Source of the DNA: Kushneria pakistanensis
GTDB lineage: Bacteria > Pseudomonadota > Gammaproteobacteria > Pseudomonadales > Halomonadaceae
Reading direction: 5' to 3'
DNA: 64,000 nucleotides
NCBI RefSeq assembly: GCF_014652795.1
Contig: NZ_BMZM01000001.1
Location: 124,001-188,000, forward strand
In this document: positions 46,533-54,286 of the stretch, one piece after another
Layout: each line of letters starts with the position of its first letter
How positions within the stretch are numbered: position 1 is the stretch's first letter
Made by a program: the position numbers and the translations under genes
The notes under the pieces: model-generated
What the model was told of the DNA's origin: nothing
Database searches by the model: none
What the model saw: only the letters and a program-made list of their open reading frames with translations

Positions 46533-46926
46533 GAGGGTATCTTTTGTATATTGTTGGTTTTGACCGGCAGGGTAGGCCGGTGATCGCCATGGCGCCGACG
46601 ATGATCGGCACCATGGGTGTAACGTCATGACACAACGTCACGCGTTGAAGCTATGCCGGGGAGATATGGACTGTCAATTGTCACTATCACGGCCAGGGCC
46701 TGGACCTGTGTCTAATAGCGACAGCGAATGGTTCAAAAAAGACGATACGAGCGGCGGGCGCGCTGCATGAGGCGATGAATCAGAGCGTCATTTGAAAGCG
46801 CAAAACGGGCAAATAAAAGAGGAAACGTGTGTGTTCGCCACCGTTGATCAAGAGTGGTAAAACGAAATGAAAGTACGGGCAGAAGATGGATATCTGAAAG
46901 AAAGCGAAGGGGCTTGCTGGAAGGTT
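46533..46926. other. 394-bp gene-free region upstream of dppA and downstream of tRNA-Leu
   Basis: No gene is supported. The tRNA-Leu side (about 46850-46926) is strongly purine-rich on the plus strand, so the tRNA transcript (minus) continues into a pyrimidine-rich, G-poor trailer without a hairpin. That is the composition expected for Rho-dependent termination. The dppA promoter should lie nearer 46540-46650; no clear boxes were picked. Confidence 0.4.
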
Positions 46927-47013
46927 TGGTGCCCGGAGCCGGGATCGAACCGGCACGACCTTGCGGTCGAGGGATTTTAAGTCCCTTGCGTCTACCTGTT
47001 CCGCCATCCGGGC
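46927..47013 (-). tRNA. tRNA-Leu(UAA)
   Basis: 87 nt with encoded CCA. Minus-strand acceptor GCCCGGA/TCCGGGC is intact, the anticodon loop is CTTAAAA, and there is a long variable arm and a GGTTCGATCC T-loop. It is the third tRNA of a Gly-Cys-Leu cluster. Confidence 0.95.
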
Positions 47014-47077
47014 GAGGAGTCGACGGCTAATCTGCTTGAGGCCATCTGAGGCGGCCGGGAGTCAGGCAGAAGGGAGA

Positions 47078-47151
47078 TGGAGGCTGGAGTCGGAATCGAA
47101 CCGGCGTACACGGAGTTGCAGTCCGCTGCATAACCACTCTGCCATCCAGCC
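47078..47151 (-). tRNA. tRNA-Cys(GCA)
   Basis: 74 nt with encoded CCA. The acceptor is GGCTGGA/TCCAGCC, the anticodon loop is CTGCAAC, and the T-loop is GGTTCGATTCC. Its structure and length match Escherichia coli tRNA-Cys. Confidence 0.95.
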
Positions 47152-47214
47152 TCTAAACGATGCGGAAAACGAGATGGCGTTACTCGTTGACCTGTCCGTT
47201 GATCCCGTAAGGGA

Positions 47215-47289
47215 TGGAGCGGGAAAGGAGATTCGAACTCCCGACCCTCGCCTTGGCAAGGCGATGCTCTACCACTGAGCTATTCCCGC
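47215..47289 (-). tRNA. tRNA-Gly(GCC)
   Basis: 75 nt with encoded CCA. The acceptor is GCGGGAA/TTCCCGC, the anticodon loop is TTGCCAA, and the T-loop is AGTTCGAATCT. It is the first tRNA of the cluster after pgsA, with its own strong promoter. Confidence 0.95.
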
Positions 47290-47302
47290 TCAACGGGTGC
47301 GA

Positions 47303-47331
47303 AATATACCGATGTGACAGGAAGGTGTCAA
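47303..47331 (-). promoter_or_regulatory. Sigma-70 promoter of the tRNA Gly-Cys-Leu cluster
   Basis: On the minus strand a perfect -35 TTGACA (47331-47326) and -10 TATATT (47308-47303) are separated by 17 bp. They end 14 bp before the tRNA-Gly 5' end. Confidence 0.85.
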
Positions 47332-47372
47332 ACAAAACCCGGTAAAAATCGCACCGCAGCCACACGTTACGC

Positions 47373-47921
47373 TCATATCGAGCGAGTCAGTTCCGGCCAT
47401 GCCGCGCGCAGATACTTGTACATCGACCACAGGGTCAAAATCGCGGCCAGATACAACAGTAGAAAGCCGATCTGCGCCAGAATCGTTCCCGGGGCAAACC
47501 CGAGCAGCAGGATGATCGAGATCATCTGAAAGGCCGTCTTGTACTTGCCGATGCTCGAGACCGAGACGCTGGCACGCTTGCCCAGTTCGGCCATCCATTC
47601 ACGCAGCGCCGAAATCACGATCTCGCGGCCGATGATCACCAGTGCCGGCAGCGTGAGAATCAAGTCACTGTAGAACTCGATCAGAACGCCCAGGGCGACG
47701 GCGACCATCAGCTTGTCGGCCACCGGGTCCAGAAAGGCACCAAAGGGCGTGCTCTGGTTCCAGCGGCGCGCCAGGTAGCCATCAAACCAGTCGGTAATGG
47801 AGGCGATGGTGAAGAGCAGGGCGGCCAGCAGATTGCTCGGGCCGGTCGTCAGGTAGAACACGATGACCAGAAGCGGTATGAGTACGATTCTTGTCAGCGT
47901 CAAGATATTGGGGATGCTCAT
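47373..47921 (-). CDS. pgsA: CDP-diacylglycerol-glycerol-3-phosphate 3-phosphatidyltransferase
   Basis: PgsA makes phosphatidylglycerophosphate, the precursor of phosphatidylglycerol and cardiolipin, in the inner membrane. The 182-residue protein has the CDP-alcohol transferase motif DGYLARRWNQSTPFGAFLDPVADK (Asp and Gly residues of D-G-x2-A-R-x8-G-x3-D-x3-D). ATG at 47921 gives the standard MSIPNILTLTRI start. It follows uvrC by 72 bp and precedes the tRNA cluster, the usual gammaproteobacterial order. Confidence 0.95.
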   Translation of the reverse strand: MSIPNILTLTRIVLIPLLVIVFYLTTGPSNLLAALLFTIASITDWFDGYLARRWNQSTPFGAFLDPVADKLMVAVALGVLIEFYSDLILTLPALVIIGREIVISALREWMAELGKRASVSVSSIGKYKTAFQMISIILLLGFAPGTILAQIGFLLLYLAAILTLWSMYKYLRAAWPELTRSI

Positions 47922-47993
47922 GGCACTATCGGGTCCTGACCGGGGGTGAAACATACCTGCAAGAGTGATGGATTCTAACGCCTGATCGCGCCG

Positions 47994-49829
47994 TCAGCCA
48001 TGCAGTGCCTGGTGAATCTGTGTAGCAAGTTGTGCATTGATGCCGGGAACGCGGGCGAGATCATCACGGGAGGCGTTGCGAATGCCCTGCAGGCCACCGA
48101 AATGGCGCAGCAGCTCCCGGCGTCTTTTGGGACCAATTCCGGGAATCTCCTGAAGGGTAGACGAACGTCGCGCCTTGTCACGTTGCTGACGGTGGCCGGT
48201 AATCGCAAAGCGGTGGGCTTCATCGCGAATGTGCTGGATGAGATGCAGCGCCCCGGAGGCACTTTCCAGCGTCAGGCTGCGCTCGACAGTGTCAATGAAT
48301 AGCGTTTCAAGTCCGGGTTTGCGCGTGGTGCCCTTGGCCACCCCGAGCAGCACGATGTCAAACACGCCCAGTTCCTCGAACACGTCACGGGCCATGTTGA
48401 GCTGGCCCTTGCCGCCGTCGACGATCAGGATATCGGGCCTTGGTACCTCACCGCTTTGAATCCGCTTGTAGCGCCGGGTCAGCGCCTGACGCATGGCGGC
48501 GTAGTCATCGCCGGCGGCCACGCCCTCGATGTTGAAACGGCGGTAGTCCGACTTGATCGGGCCGCTGTGATCAAACACCACGCAGGAGGCCACCGTGGCT
48601 TCCCCACTGCTGTGGCTGATGTCAAAGCACTCCATGCGCTGGGGTGTCTCTTCCAGATCCAGTGCCTTCGCCAGTGCCTTGAAACGGGCGTCAAGCTGCT
48701 GACGGCTGGCAAGCTTTGTCGCCAGGTGCTGATCAGCATTGGTTTGCGCCAGCTCCAGCCACTGGGCACGGTGTCCGCGGACCTGGTGGGCAATGCGCAC
48801 CCGGCGCTGCGCATGTTCAGACAGGGCCTCCTGCAGGATCTCCTGATCCTCCACGGGATGGGAGGTCAGCACTTCAGCCGGCATCTCATTGCTCTGGCCC
48901 AGATAGTACTGGCTGACAAAGCTGCTCAGCAGTGCCTCGGGGCTCAGGTCCAGCCCGTTGTCGGGCGTGTGGTGGCGCGAGCCGAGTACACGGCCCTGAC
49001 GAATGATCAACACGCTGACGCACAATCCGCCCGGGCGCTCGGCGAGGGCAAAGACATCGGCATCACCGCCGGCGGTATCCACCGACTGCTGGGACTGCAG
49101 GCGGCGCAGCTGCTGTACCTGGTCACGCAGGAAGGCGGCCTGTTCGAACTGCAGGGCCTTCGCGGCTGCTTCCATGTCGGCGTAGAGCTTCTGGGTAACC
49201 TGGTCGCTCTTGCCTTCCATGCACATTAGGGCGAGGTCGAGATTGCGCTGATAGTCTTCCTGGCTGATATAACCCACGCACGGCGCCGTACAGCGATCGA
49301 TCTGATACTGCAGACACGGGCGGCTTCGATGGGCAAAGACCGAATCCTCGCAGTTGCGGATGCGAAAGATCTTCTGCATCAGCGACAGGCTTTCACGCAC
49401 GGCGCCGGAGCTGGTGAACGGGCCAAAGTAGCGGCCATCGTTACGTTTTTGGCGCACGCGACGCAGCTCCAGCGCCGGGTAGGGATGGCGGTCACTGGCA
49501 AAGATATAGGGGTAGGACTTGTCGTCACGCAGCAGGATGTTATAGGGCGGACGCTGCTGCTTGATCAGGATCTGTTCCAGCAGCAGCGCTTCGGTTTCGC
49601 TGCGGGTCACGGTGACCTGAATGTCCCGAATGCGGCTGACCAGTGCCTGGGTCTTGGCATTGAGTCCCGTATTGCGGAAATAGCTCGACAGCCGTGCCTT
49701 GAGCCGCTTGGCCTTGCCGACGTAGAGGACATTCTGGTGTTCATCGAGCATGCGATACACACCCGGTGACTCGGTGACCGTTTTCAGGAATTGGCGTGGA
49801 TCAAACGCCGTGATCACCTCATCATTCAT
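47994..49829 (-). CDS. uvrC: Excinuclease ABC subunit C
   Basis: UvrC makes both incisions in nucleotide excision repair. The 611-residue protein has the GIY-YIG domain (SPGVYRMLDEHQNVLYVGKAKRLKARLSSYF, residues about 20-50), a UVR motif, the RNase H-like endonuclease domain with ECFDISHSSGEATVASCVVFD, and C-terminal helix-hairpin-helix motifs (LQEIPGIGPKRRRELLRHFGG). ATG at 49829 follows GGAGG. It heads the uvrC-pgsA pair. Confidence 0.97.
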   Translation of the reverse strand: MNDEVITAFDPRQFLKTVTESPGVYRMLDEHQNVLYVGKAKRLKARLSSYFRNTGLNAKTQALVSRIRDIQVTVTRSETEALLLEQILIKQQRPPYNILLRDDKSYPYIFASDRHPYPALELRRVRQKRNDGRYFGPFTSSGAVRESLSLMQKIFRIRNCEDSVFAHRSRPCLQYQIDRCTAPCVGYISQEDYQRNLDLALMCMEGKSDQVTQKLYADMEAAAKALQFEQAAFLRDQVQQLRRLQSQQSVDTAGGDADVFALAERPGGLCVSVLIIRQGRVLGSRHHTPDNGLDLSPEALLSSFVSQYYLGQSNEMPAEVLTSHPVEDQEILQEALSEHAQRRVRIAHQVRGHRAQWLELAQTNADQHLATKLASRQQLDARFKALAKALDLEETPQRMECFDISHSSGEATVASCVVFDHSGPIKSDYRRFNIEGVAAGDDYAAMRQALTRRYKRIQSGEVPRPDILIVDGGKGQLNMARDVFEELGVFDIVLLGVAKGTTRKPGLETLFIDTVERSLTLESASGALHLIQHIRDEAHRFAITGHRQQRDKARRSSTLQEIPGIGPKRRRELLRHFGGLQGIRNASRDDLARVPGINAQLATQIHQALHG

Positions 49830-49948
49830 GATGACCTCCGCAAGTAATAGTGGCTTCATTTTAACAGATATCGCTGAAAACACCGCGGCTATCACCCTGC
49901 CGGCCGTGCACTCGAGAGGTCGGCAGGATATCAGGCTGCGGAAAAGGG

Positions 49949-49977
49949 TTGACGGTGAGAAGGCTTCGTCGTATAGT
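49949..49977 (+). promoter_or_regulatory. Sigma-70 promoter of tRNA-Ala
   Basis: TTGACG (49949-49954) and TATAGT (49972-49977) are separated by exactly 17 bp. They end 12 bp before the tRNA 5' end. Confidence 0.85.
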
Positions 49978-49989
49978 GCGTCCCGGTTT

Positions 49990-50065
49990 GGGGCCTTAGC
50001 TCAGCTGGGAGAGCGCAACACTGGCAGTGTTGAGGTCAGCGGTTCGATCCCGCTAGGCTCCACCA
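49990..50065 (+). tRNA. tRNA-Ala(GGC)
   Basis: 76 nt with encoded CCA. Acceptor GGGGCCT / AGGCTCC, anticodon loop CTGGCAG, T-loop GGTTCGATCCC. It is a single-gene unit with its own promoter and terminator. Confidence 0.96.
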
Positions 50066-50074
50066 ATTATTTGA

Positions 50075-50104
50075 GGGCCGCTGTCATCAGACAGCGGCCC
50101 TTTT
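50075..50104 (+). terminator. Intrinsic terminator of tRNA-Ala
   Basis: Stem GGGCCGCTGT (50075-50084) pairs with ACAGCGGCCC (50091-50100), followed by TTTT. Confidence 0.88.
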
Positions 50105-50158
50105 CGTGTGTCTGTTTTTTGCCTGCTCGCCCTGAGCCTTTATTGACAAGCAGGTACT

Positions 50159-50192
50159 AAAAAAGGGCCACCGGCGCTTGCCGGGTGGCCCT
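50159..50192 (-). terminator. Intrinsic terminator of the YjfB-like gene
   Basis: Stem AGGGCCACC (50164-50172) pairs with GGTGGCCCT (50184-50192). On the minus strand a T6 run follows. Confidence 0.85.
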
Positions 50193-50219
50193 TGTGTCCT
50201 GCTGCCATCGCAATGGATA

Positions 50220-50423
50220 TTACGCGGTGGTATTGATCCTGGTGCCGACCAGGCCTTCGGTGGCAAGCTTCGGCATCGTGTCAACCGATGACATCAGTGT
50301 CGTCATCTGCTCGGCCTGACCATCCAGCGACTTTTTCAAAACGCTGGTCTGTACGTCACTGCTGAGCTGGTGCTGCTGCAGCGCCAGCGAGGCATTGACC
50401 ATGCCATTAACGCTCATGTCCAT
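50220..50423 (-). CDS. YjfB-like putative motility small protein
   Basis: The 67-residue soluble protein (MDMSVNGMVNASLALQQHQ at the start, ending GTRINTTA) fits the YjfB family of small proteins linked by name to motility. The pattern is an alternating helix in the first 45 residues, like a secreted flagellar-type peptide. No function is proven. AGGAG lies seven bases upstream, and a terminator follows 28 bp after the stop. It is the first gene of the accessory strip after tRNA-Ala. Confidence 0.75.
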   Translation of the reverse strand: MDMSVNGMVNASLALQQHQLSSDVQTSVLKKSLDGQAEQMTTLMSSVDTMPKLATEGLVGTRINTTA

Positions 50424-50476
50424 GGGCGTTCTCCTGCGTCGAGTGGATCACCGCTGCGCCTGCAGCGGGTGGCGCC

Positions 50477-50707
50477 TTAGCCGACGATGGCTTCGGCGGC
50501 CTCGGGCGACAGCGTCTCGATAATCACGCATTCTGCCGCCTCGGGCACAAGACCGGTGATTCTGACCCGGTAGTAATGATGAACGTCGTTGCCGCTGCCC
50601 GTTTTCTGCATCACGACACTCGACATCATGTGGCATTCATCGCCGGGGTGAAGATCCGGCGGCATCAATTCGATGGGAATCCATGCTTTTGTTCCGGTGG
50701 CAAGCAT
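50477..50707 (-). CDS. Small protein of unknown function, paralogue A
   Basis: The 76-residue protein is not recognised. It is a mainly beta, acidic protein with the pattern L-M-P-P-D-x3-G-x3-H and the block VRITGLVPEAAECVIIETLSPEA. The neighbouring product at 50829-51032 shares this layout (L-P-D-x4-G-x3-H, then VREIG-PMEALCEV-x4-SP), so the two look like diverged paralogues. No signal peptide or membrane segment is visible. The start follows AGGAGC, supporting expression. Confidence 0.65.
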   Translation of the reverse strand: MLATGTKAWIPIELMPPDLHPGDECHMMSSVVMQKTGSGNDVHHYYRVRITGLVPEAAECVIIETLSPEAAEAIVG

Positions 50708-50828
50708 AGGGTGCTCCTGAAGGTATCCGGTCGGGCAGCACAGGCTGTCCGTATGGCCTTCTTATCGGCATCAGGCGCACCGGCTTTAACATCCATCAAC
50801 CGGCAGTAGCGTCATGTCAGATTCGGTG

Positions 50829-51032
50829 TCAGGTCCCCGGGCGGTCTGCATCAGGTGACTGTACGGCGAGCACTTCACACAGGGCTTCCATCGGCCCTAT
50901 CTCCCTGACCAGCAGCGCACATGTCAGGACACCCCCTGCCTTGCGTGCAAAACGCAGGTGAAACAGTGTCCCGATGTCGGCGTTGTCCGGCAGATCTTCC
51001 CGCGTTACCACCAGTTCATCCCCTGTGGTCAT
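50829..51032 (-). CDS. Small protein of unknown function, paralogue B
   Basis: The 67-residue protein is not recognised. Its sequence resembles the product 120 bp downstream: EDLPDNADIGTLFH against ELMPPDLHPGDECH, and VREIGPMEALCEVLAVQSP against VRITGLVPEAAECVIIETLSP. Both could be small dimeric beta-barrel-like (PilZ- or regulator-type) domains, but this is only a guess. The start follows AGGACAATGAG, a moderate Shine-Dalgarno. Both genes run away from the spanin pair. Confidence 0.55.
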   Translation of the reverse strand: MTTGDELVVTREDLPDNADIGTLFHLRFARKAGGVLTCALLVREIGPMEALCEVLAVQSPDADRPGT

Positions 51033-51201
51033 CTCATTGTCCTGTTAGCGATATGCGATGGCGGCATGGCCGGCCGCAGAATAACTGTAAAAATAGTCAG
51101 TTTTTGCTTGCCGTCGGCCTGCCCGGTCTGGATAATTATCCATATAGGATAACTATTATCCTCTGGAGTTGTATCACACCAACATGCTCAAGGAGGTGTT
51201 C

Positions 51202-51675
51202 ATGTGGCCCATGATTTTGGGATTCTGCGGCAAAATTCCGGTCCGGATTCTGGTGGCACTGGTAGCACTTTGTCTATTGGCGGGCGGCCTGTGGGGCTTT
51301 ACCCAGCGGCTGGAGCACTGGCGTGAGGCGCTTGCCAGCGCACAGGAAGAGGCGCGCAGTGCGCAGGAGCTTGCCCAGCGTCAGCAGCTGGTGGCCCGTG
51401 CCTGGCAGGCGCATGCCGAACACCTGGCAGAAGTGGGGGCCAGTCGCGAGCGAGAGCTTGAAGCCAATCAGCAGGCATTGGCCGGAAAACGACAACAGCT
51501 GGAGAGGATCATCAATGATGACCAGACATCAAAGACATGGGCTGATCATACTGTGCCTGACGGGGTGCATCAGTGGCTGCGCCAGCTCACCGCCGCAGAC
51601 CACGCCGGTGATGGTACCGCCACCGCCCATACCGCGCTATCTGACGCAGCCTCTGCCGGCGCCGGAAGGGATTGA
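51202..51675 (+). CDS. Phage-type inner-membrane spanin (Rz-like)
   Basis: The 157-residue protein has an N-terminal membrane helix (about 15-33, RILVALVALCLLAGGLWGF) and then a coiled-coil-rich periplasmic part (about 36-110: SAQEEARSAQELAQRQQL, LEANQQALAGKRQQLERI). This is the layout of phage i-spanins, which link inner and outer membranes at the last lysis step. A proline-rich lipoprotein gene begins inside it in another frame, as in Rz/Rz1. ATG at 51202 is set by AAGGAGGTG. No other phage gene is in the window, so this is an orphan lysis cassette. Confidence 0.72.
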   Translation: MWPMILGFCGKIPVRILVALVALCLLAGGLWGFTQRLEHWREALASAQEEARSAQELAQRQQLVARAWQAHAEHLAEVGASRERELEANQQALAGKRQQLERIINDDQTSKTWADHTVPDGVHQWLRQLTAADHAGDGTATAHTALSDAASAGAGRD

Positions 51676-51832
51676 GCATGTACGCACCAATCAGGATCTG
51701 GTCATCCTGCTGACGGACTACGAGCAGCTTCGCCGGCGGATGAACACCGATCGGGACGCCGTGCAAAGGCTCTGGGAAGGCATGAAGGTCACCATGACCA
51801 GTGAGATTGAGACGGGAAACAGCAGTGAATAA
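51515..51832 (+). CDS. Phage-type outer-membrane spanin lipoprotein (Rz1-like)
   Basis: The 105-residue product begins with a short lipoprotein leader with two lipobox candidates (LTGC at Cys18 and ISGC at Cys22). It continues with a proline-rich stretch (SSPPQTTPVMVPPPPIP, about 25-40) and a polar helix. The short leader and Pro-rich mature part match o-spanins. It overlaps the upstream i-spanin gene by 161 bp in a different frame, with GGAGAGG seven bases before its ATG. At 105 residues it is longer than most Rz1 proteins and extends beyond the end of the Rz frame. Confidence 0.72.
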   Translation: MMTRHQRHGLIILCLTGCISGCASSPPQTTPVMVPPPPIPRYLTQPLPAPEGIEHVRTNQDLVILLTDYEQLRRRMNTDRDAVQRLWEGMKVTMTSEIETGNSSE

Positions 51833-51840
51833 TGGTAGAT

Positions 51841-51868
51841 CGACGTCATCGCCCCGGCGATGACGTCG
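51841..51868. repeat. 28-bp near-perfect palindrome between the spanin pair and argF
   Basis: CGACGTCATCGC (51841-51852) pairs with GCGATGACGTCG (51857-51868) around a 4-base centre. It lies between two convergent stops, without T-runs. It may act as a weak terminator, or mark an excision or insertion junction. Confidence 0.65.
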
Positions 51869-51878
51869 TACGACCGGG

Positions 51879-52796
51879 TCAGCTCACGCGACCAACCATC
51901 AGAAATTCCATCAGTGCCTTCTGGGCGTGGAGCCGGTTGCCGGCCTCCTGCCAGACAAAGGCGCGCGGATCATCCAGCAGGGTTTCGCTGATCTCTTCGC
52001 CGCGATGGGCCGGCAGGCAGTGCAGGAACATGACCTCATCATCGGCCGCGTCGAGCATCGCTTCATTGACCTGAAAGCCACTGAACGCCTTCATGCGCGC
52101 GGCCTGTTCCTCTTCCTGACCCATGGAGGCCCACACATCGGTCGTCACCAGATGTGCGCCCTCAACCGCGGCACGCGGATCACGAATGATCTCAACGCGT
52201 GAGCCGGCTGCTTCGAGAATGTCCTGATCGGGTTCGAACCCTTCGGGGCAGGCGATGCGCAGATTGAAATCAAACTGGCGTGCGGCGTTGATCCACGAAT
52301 GGCACATGTTGTTGCCATCGCCGACCCAGACGGCGGTCTTGCCCTTGACCGGGCCGCGGCACTCGGTCCAGGTCTGCACGTCGGCCAGCAGCTGACACGG
52401 GTGATAGTCATCGGAGAGGGCGTTGATGACCGGGATGGAGCTGGCATCGGCAAAGGATTCGATGCTGTCGTGCGAGAAGGTGCGGATCATGACCGCATCG
52501 ACCATCTCGGAAAGCACGCGGGCGGTATCACCGACCGGCTCGCCGCGCCCCAGCTGGCTGTCACGCGGTGACAGGAACAGCGCATGGCCACCAAACTGGG
52601 TCATGCCCGTCTCAAAGGAAACACGGGTACGGGTCGAGGATTTTTCGAAAATCATGGCCAGCGTTCGATTCTTCAGCGGCGTGTAGACCGGGCCATTCTC
52701 GGCCAGCTCACGCTTGATGGTGATCGAACGATCGATGAGATAGGCCAGTTCCTGAGGTGAAAGATCCATCAGGGTAAGAAAGTGGCGAAGGGCCAT
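51879..52796 (-). CDS. argF: Ornithine carbamoyltransferase
   Basis: ArgF makes citrulline from ornithine and carbamoyl phosphate. The 305-residue protein has the carbamoyl-phosphate motif STRTR, then [11 protein letters not shown], the ornithine site [11 protein letters not shown] and the catalytic [11 protein letters not shown] at 52796 follows AGGAG; longer in-frame extensions are not used. With argG nearby it supplies arginine synthesis. The leader carries a terminator-like hairpin. Confidence 0.97.
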   Translation of the reverse strand: MALRHFLTLMDLSPQELAYLIDRSITIKRELAENGPVYTPLKNRTLAMIFEKSSTRTRVSFETGMTQFGGHALFLSPRDSQLGRGEPVGDTARVLSEMVDAVMIRTFSHDSIESFADASSIPVINALSDDYHPCQLLADVQTWTECRGPVKGKTAVWVGDGNNMCHSWINAARQFDFNLRIACPEGFEPDQDILEAAGSRVEIIRDPRAAVEGAHLVTTDVWASMGQEEEQAARMKAFSGFQVNEAMLDAADDEVMFLHCLPAHRGEEISETLLDDPRAFVWQEAGNRLHAQKALMEFLMVGRVS

Positions 52797-53180
52797 GTCT
52801 CGATGCTCCTGTGTGTGCTTAACGTTACGGTGATTGAAACGTTGCAGAGCGCCACATCGGGCGTGACGCTCAAAAAGGGCGGTGGCCGCTCCCGTATGGC
52901 GGGTGACGGGCCTGGCGCCGTTGATCCTGCGTACCTGCCGGAAAAACCAACGAAAAAGCGCCGCACGAGAGCTGGCGGCGCTTTGAAATATTGCCATGGT
53001 CGATGGCGGAAGACGGGCCCTGCTGCCCGGCATCAACCCGGGTCATCCTAACCAGAGCCTTGGGGGCGCGCAACTTCATGTGGTGGCCACACCTTGATCC
53101 GGGCTGATTTAGTCCCCATGTCGGCGTACACTGAGGCCAGACATTCATGGGTTCTTGAAGCCCTCTCCTGGAGACCGAAC
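52797..53180. other. 384-bp argF-grxD intergenic region with argF leader
   Basis: The region holds no supported gene. On the minus strand it contains a strong terminator-like hairpin (52953-52984) about 160 bp before the argF start. A possible antiterminator dyad (CCCGG...CCGGG, about 53020-53045) and an open frame running through the hairpin are also present. It also holds the grxD promoter on the plus strand. No clear ARG boxes were identified. Confidence 0.5.
52953..52984 (-). terminator. Terminator-like hairpin in the argF leader (possible attenuator)
   Basis: Stem AAAGCGCCGC (52955-52964) pairs with GCGGCGCTTT (52975-52984), 10-base loop. On the minus strand TTTTTCG follows. No gene transcribed on the minus strand ends upstream of it, so it would act on the argF leader transcript. 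Confidence 0.6.
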
Positions 53181-53528
53181 ATGAGCGAGACACTCGATAC
53201 CATCAAGCAGCAGATCAGCGAAAACACCATCCTGCTGTACATGAAGGGTTCACCGCAGATGCCGCAGTGCGGATTTTCCGCCCAGGCCGTACAGGCACTG
53301 ATGGGCTGTGGCGAGCGCTTTGCCTTCGTCAACATTCTGGACAACCCGGATATTCGCGCCGAGCTGCCCAAATACGCCAACTGGCCCACGTTCCCGCAGC
53401 TGTGGATCAACGGCGAGCTGGTCGGCGGCTGTGACATCATCGTCGAGATGTATCAAAACGGCGAGCTGGCACCGATGATCAAGGAAGCGGCTGCCAATGC
53501 CGCCCCGCAGGAAGGCGATAACGCCTGA
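53181..53528 (+). CDS. grxD: Monothiol glutaredoxin, Grx4/GrxD family
   Basis: GrxD carries [2Fe-2S] clusters with glutathione and delivers or senses iron-sulfur status. The 115-residue protein has the CGFS active site (Cys30) and the family blocks YMKGSPQMPQCGFS, NWPTFPQLWINGELVGGCDI. ATG at 53181 follows TGGAG; a longer frame to 53094 is unlikely. It is convergent with rnt. Confidence 0.96.
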   Translation: MSETLDTIKQQISENTILLYMKGSPQMPQCGFSAQAVQALMGCGERFAFVNILDNPDIRAELPKYANWPTFPQLWINGELVGGCDIIVEMYQNGELAPMIKEAAANAAPQEGDNA

Positions 53529-53566
53529 TCCTGCCGGTTGACGCTTGATGACAGCGTCCTGAACGT

Positions 53567-53598
53567 AAAAAACCCGCCTCCACGGAGGCGGGTTTTTT
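53567..53598. terminator. Bidirectional terminator between grxD and rnt
   Basis: Stem AACCCGCCTC (53571-53580) pairs with GAGGCGGGTT (53585-53594), CACG loop. A-run before and T-run after. Confidence 0.9.
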
Positions 53599-53623
53599 AA
53601 TGTTGGCAGTACAGGCAACAGGA

Positions 53624-54286
53624 TCAGTCACCGTCCATGCTCTGTTCACGCAGCGCCAGATCCCAGCCGCCCAGGTCCTTGAAGCGATTGACGATGGCAC
53701 AGAACAGCTCGGCCGTGCGCTCGGTGTCATAGCGTGCCGAGTGGGCTTCCTGGCTGTCAAAGGGAATCCCCGCGGCGCGACAGGCGCGCGCCAGCACGGT
53801 CTGCCCGTACACCAGCCCTGATAGCGTTGCGGTATCGAAGCTCGAGAAGGGATGGAAGGGGTTGCGCTTGATGCCGGCGCGCTCGATACCGGCATTGAGA
53901 AAGCCGTGGTCGAAGGCAGCATTATGGCCGACCAGGATGGCACGGTTGCACTGATGGGACTTGATCGCCTTGCGAATCGGACGAAAGATCTCCTCCAGTG
54001 CCTCCTTCTCCTTGAGCGCCGCGTTCTGGCGCAGCGGGCTATCCAGGCGTATGCCGGTAAAGTCGAGCGCGGACTGCTCGACATTGGCACCCTCGAACGG
54101 CTCGATATGAAACGAGAAGGTCTCATCGGGCAACAGCTGCCCCTGTTCGTCCATGGTCAGCGTCACCGCTGCAATCTCGAGCAACGCATCGGTGCGTGCA
54201 TTGAAACCGCCGGTTTCCAGATCAACCACCACGGGCAGAAAGCCGCGAAAGCGACCGGACATGAGTTTTGGGACAATATCGTTCAT
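53624..54286 (-). CDS. rnt: Ribonuclease T
   Basis: RNase T is a DEDD 3'-exonuclease that trims tRNA and 5S/23S rRNA 3' ends. The 220-residue protein has [22 protein letters not shown] (Asp and Glu of Exo I), [16 protein letters not shown] and the late [14 protein letters not shown]. It is divergent from argG. Confidence 0.95.
   Translation of the reverse strand: MNDIVPKLMSGRFRGFLPVVVDLETGGFNARTDALLEIAAVTLTMDEQGQLLPDETFSFHIEPFEGANVEQSALDFTGIRLDSPLRQNAALKEKEALEEIFRPIRKAIKSHQCNRAILVGHNAAFDHGFLNAGIERAGIKRNPFHPFSSFDTATLSGLVYGQTVLARACRAAGIPFDSQEAHSARYDTERTAELFCAIVNRFKDLGGWDLALREQSMDGD

Noticed and set aside
46780-47278. Small open frames on both strands around 47 kb
   Set aside because: They cross the tRNA-Leu, -Cys and -Gly genes and have no protein features.
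49990-51878. Phage attachment repeat of the tRNA-Ala 3' end
   Set aside because: No second copy of the tRNA 3' segment was seen by eye between the tRNA and argF, so an att site is not claimed.
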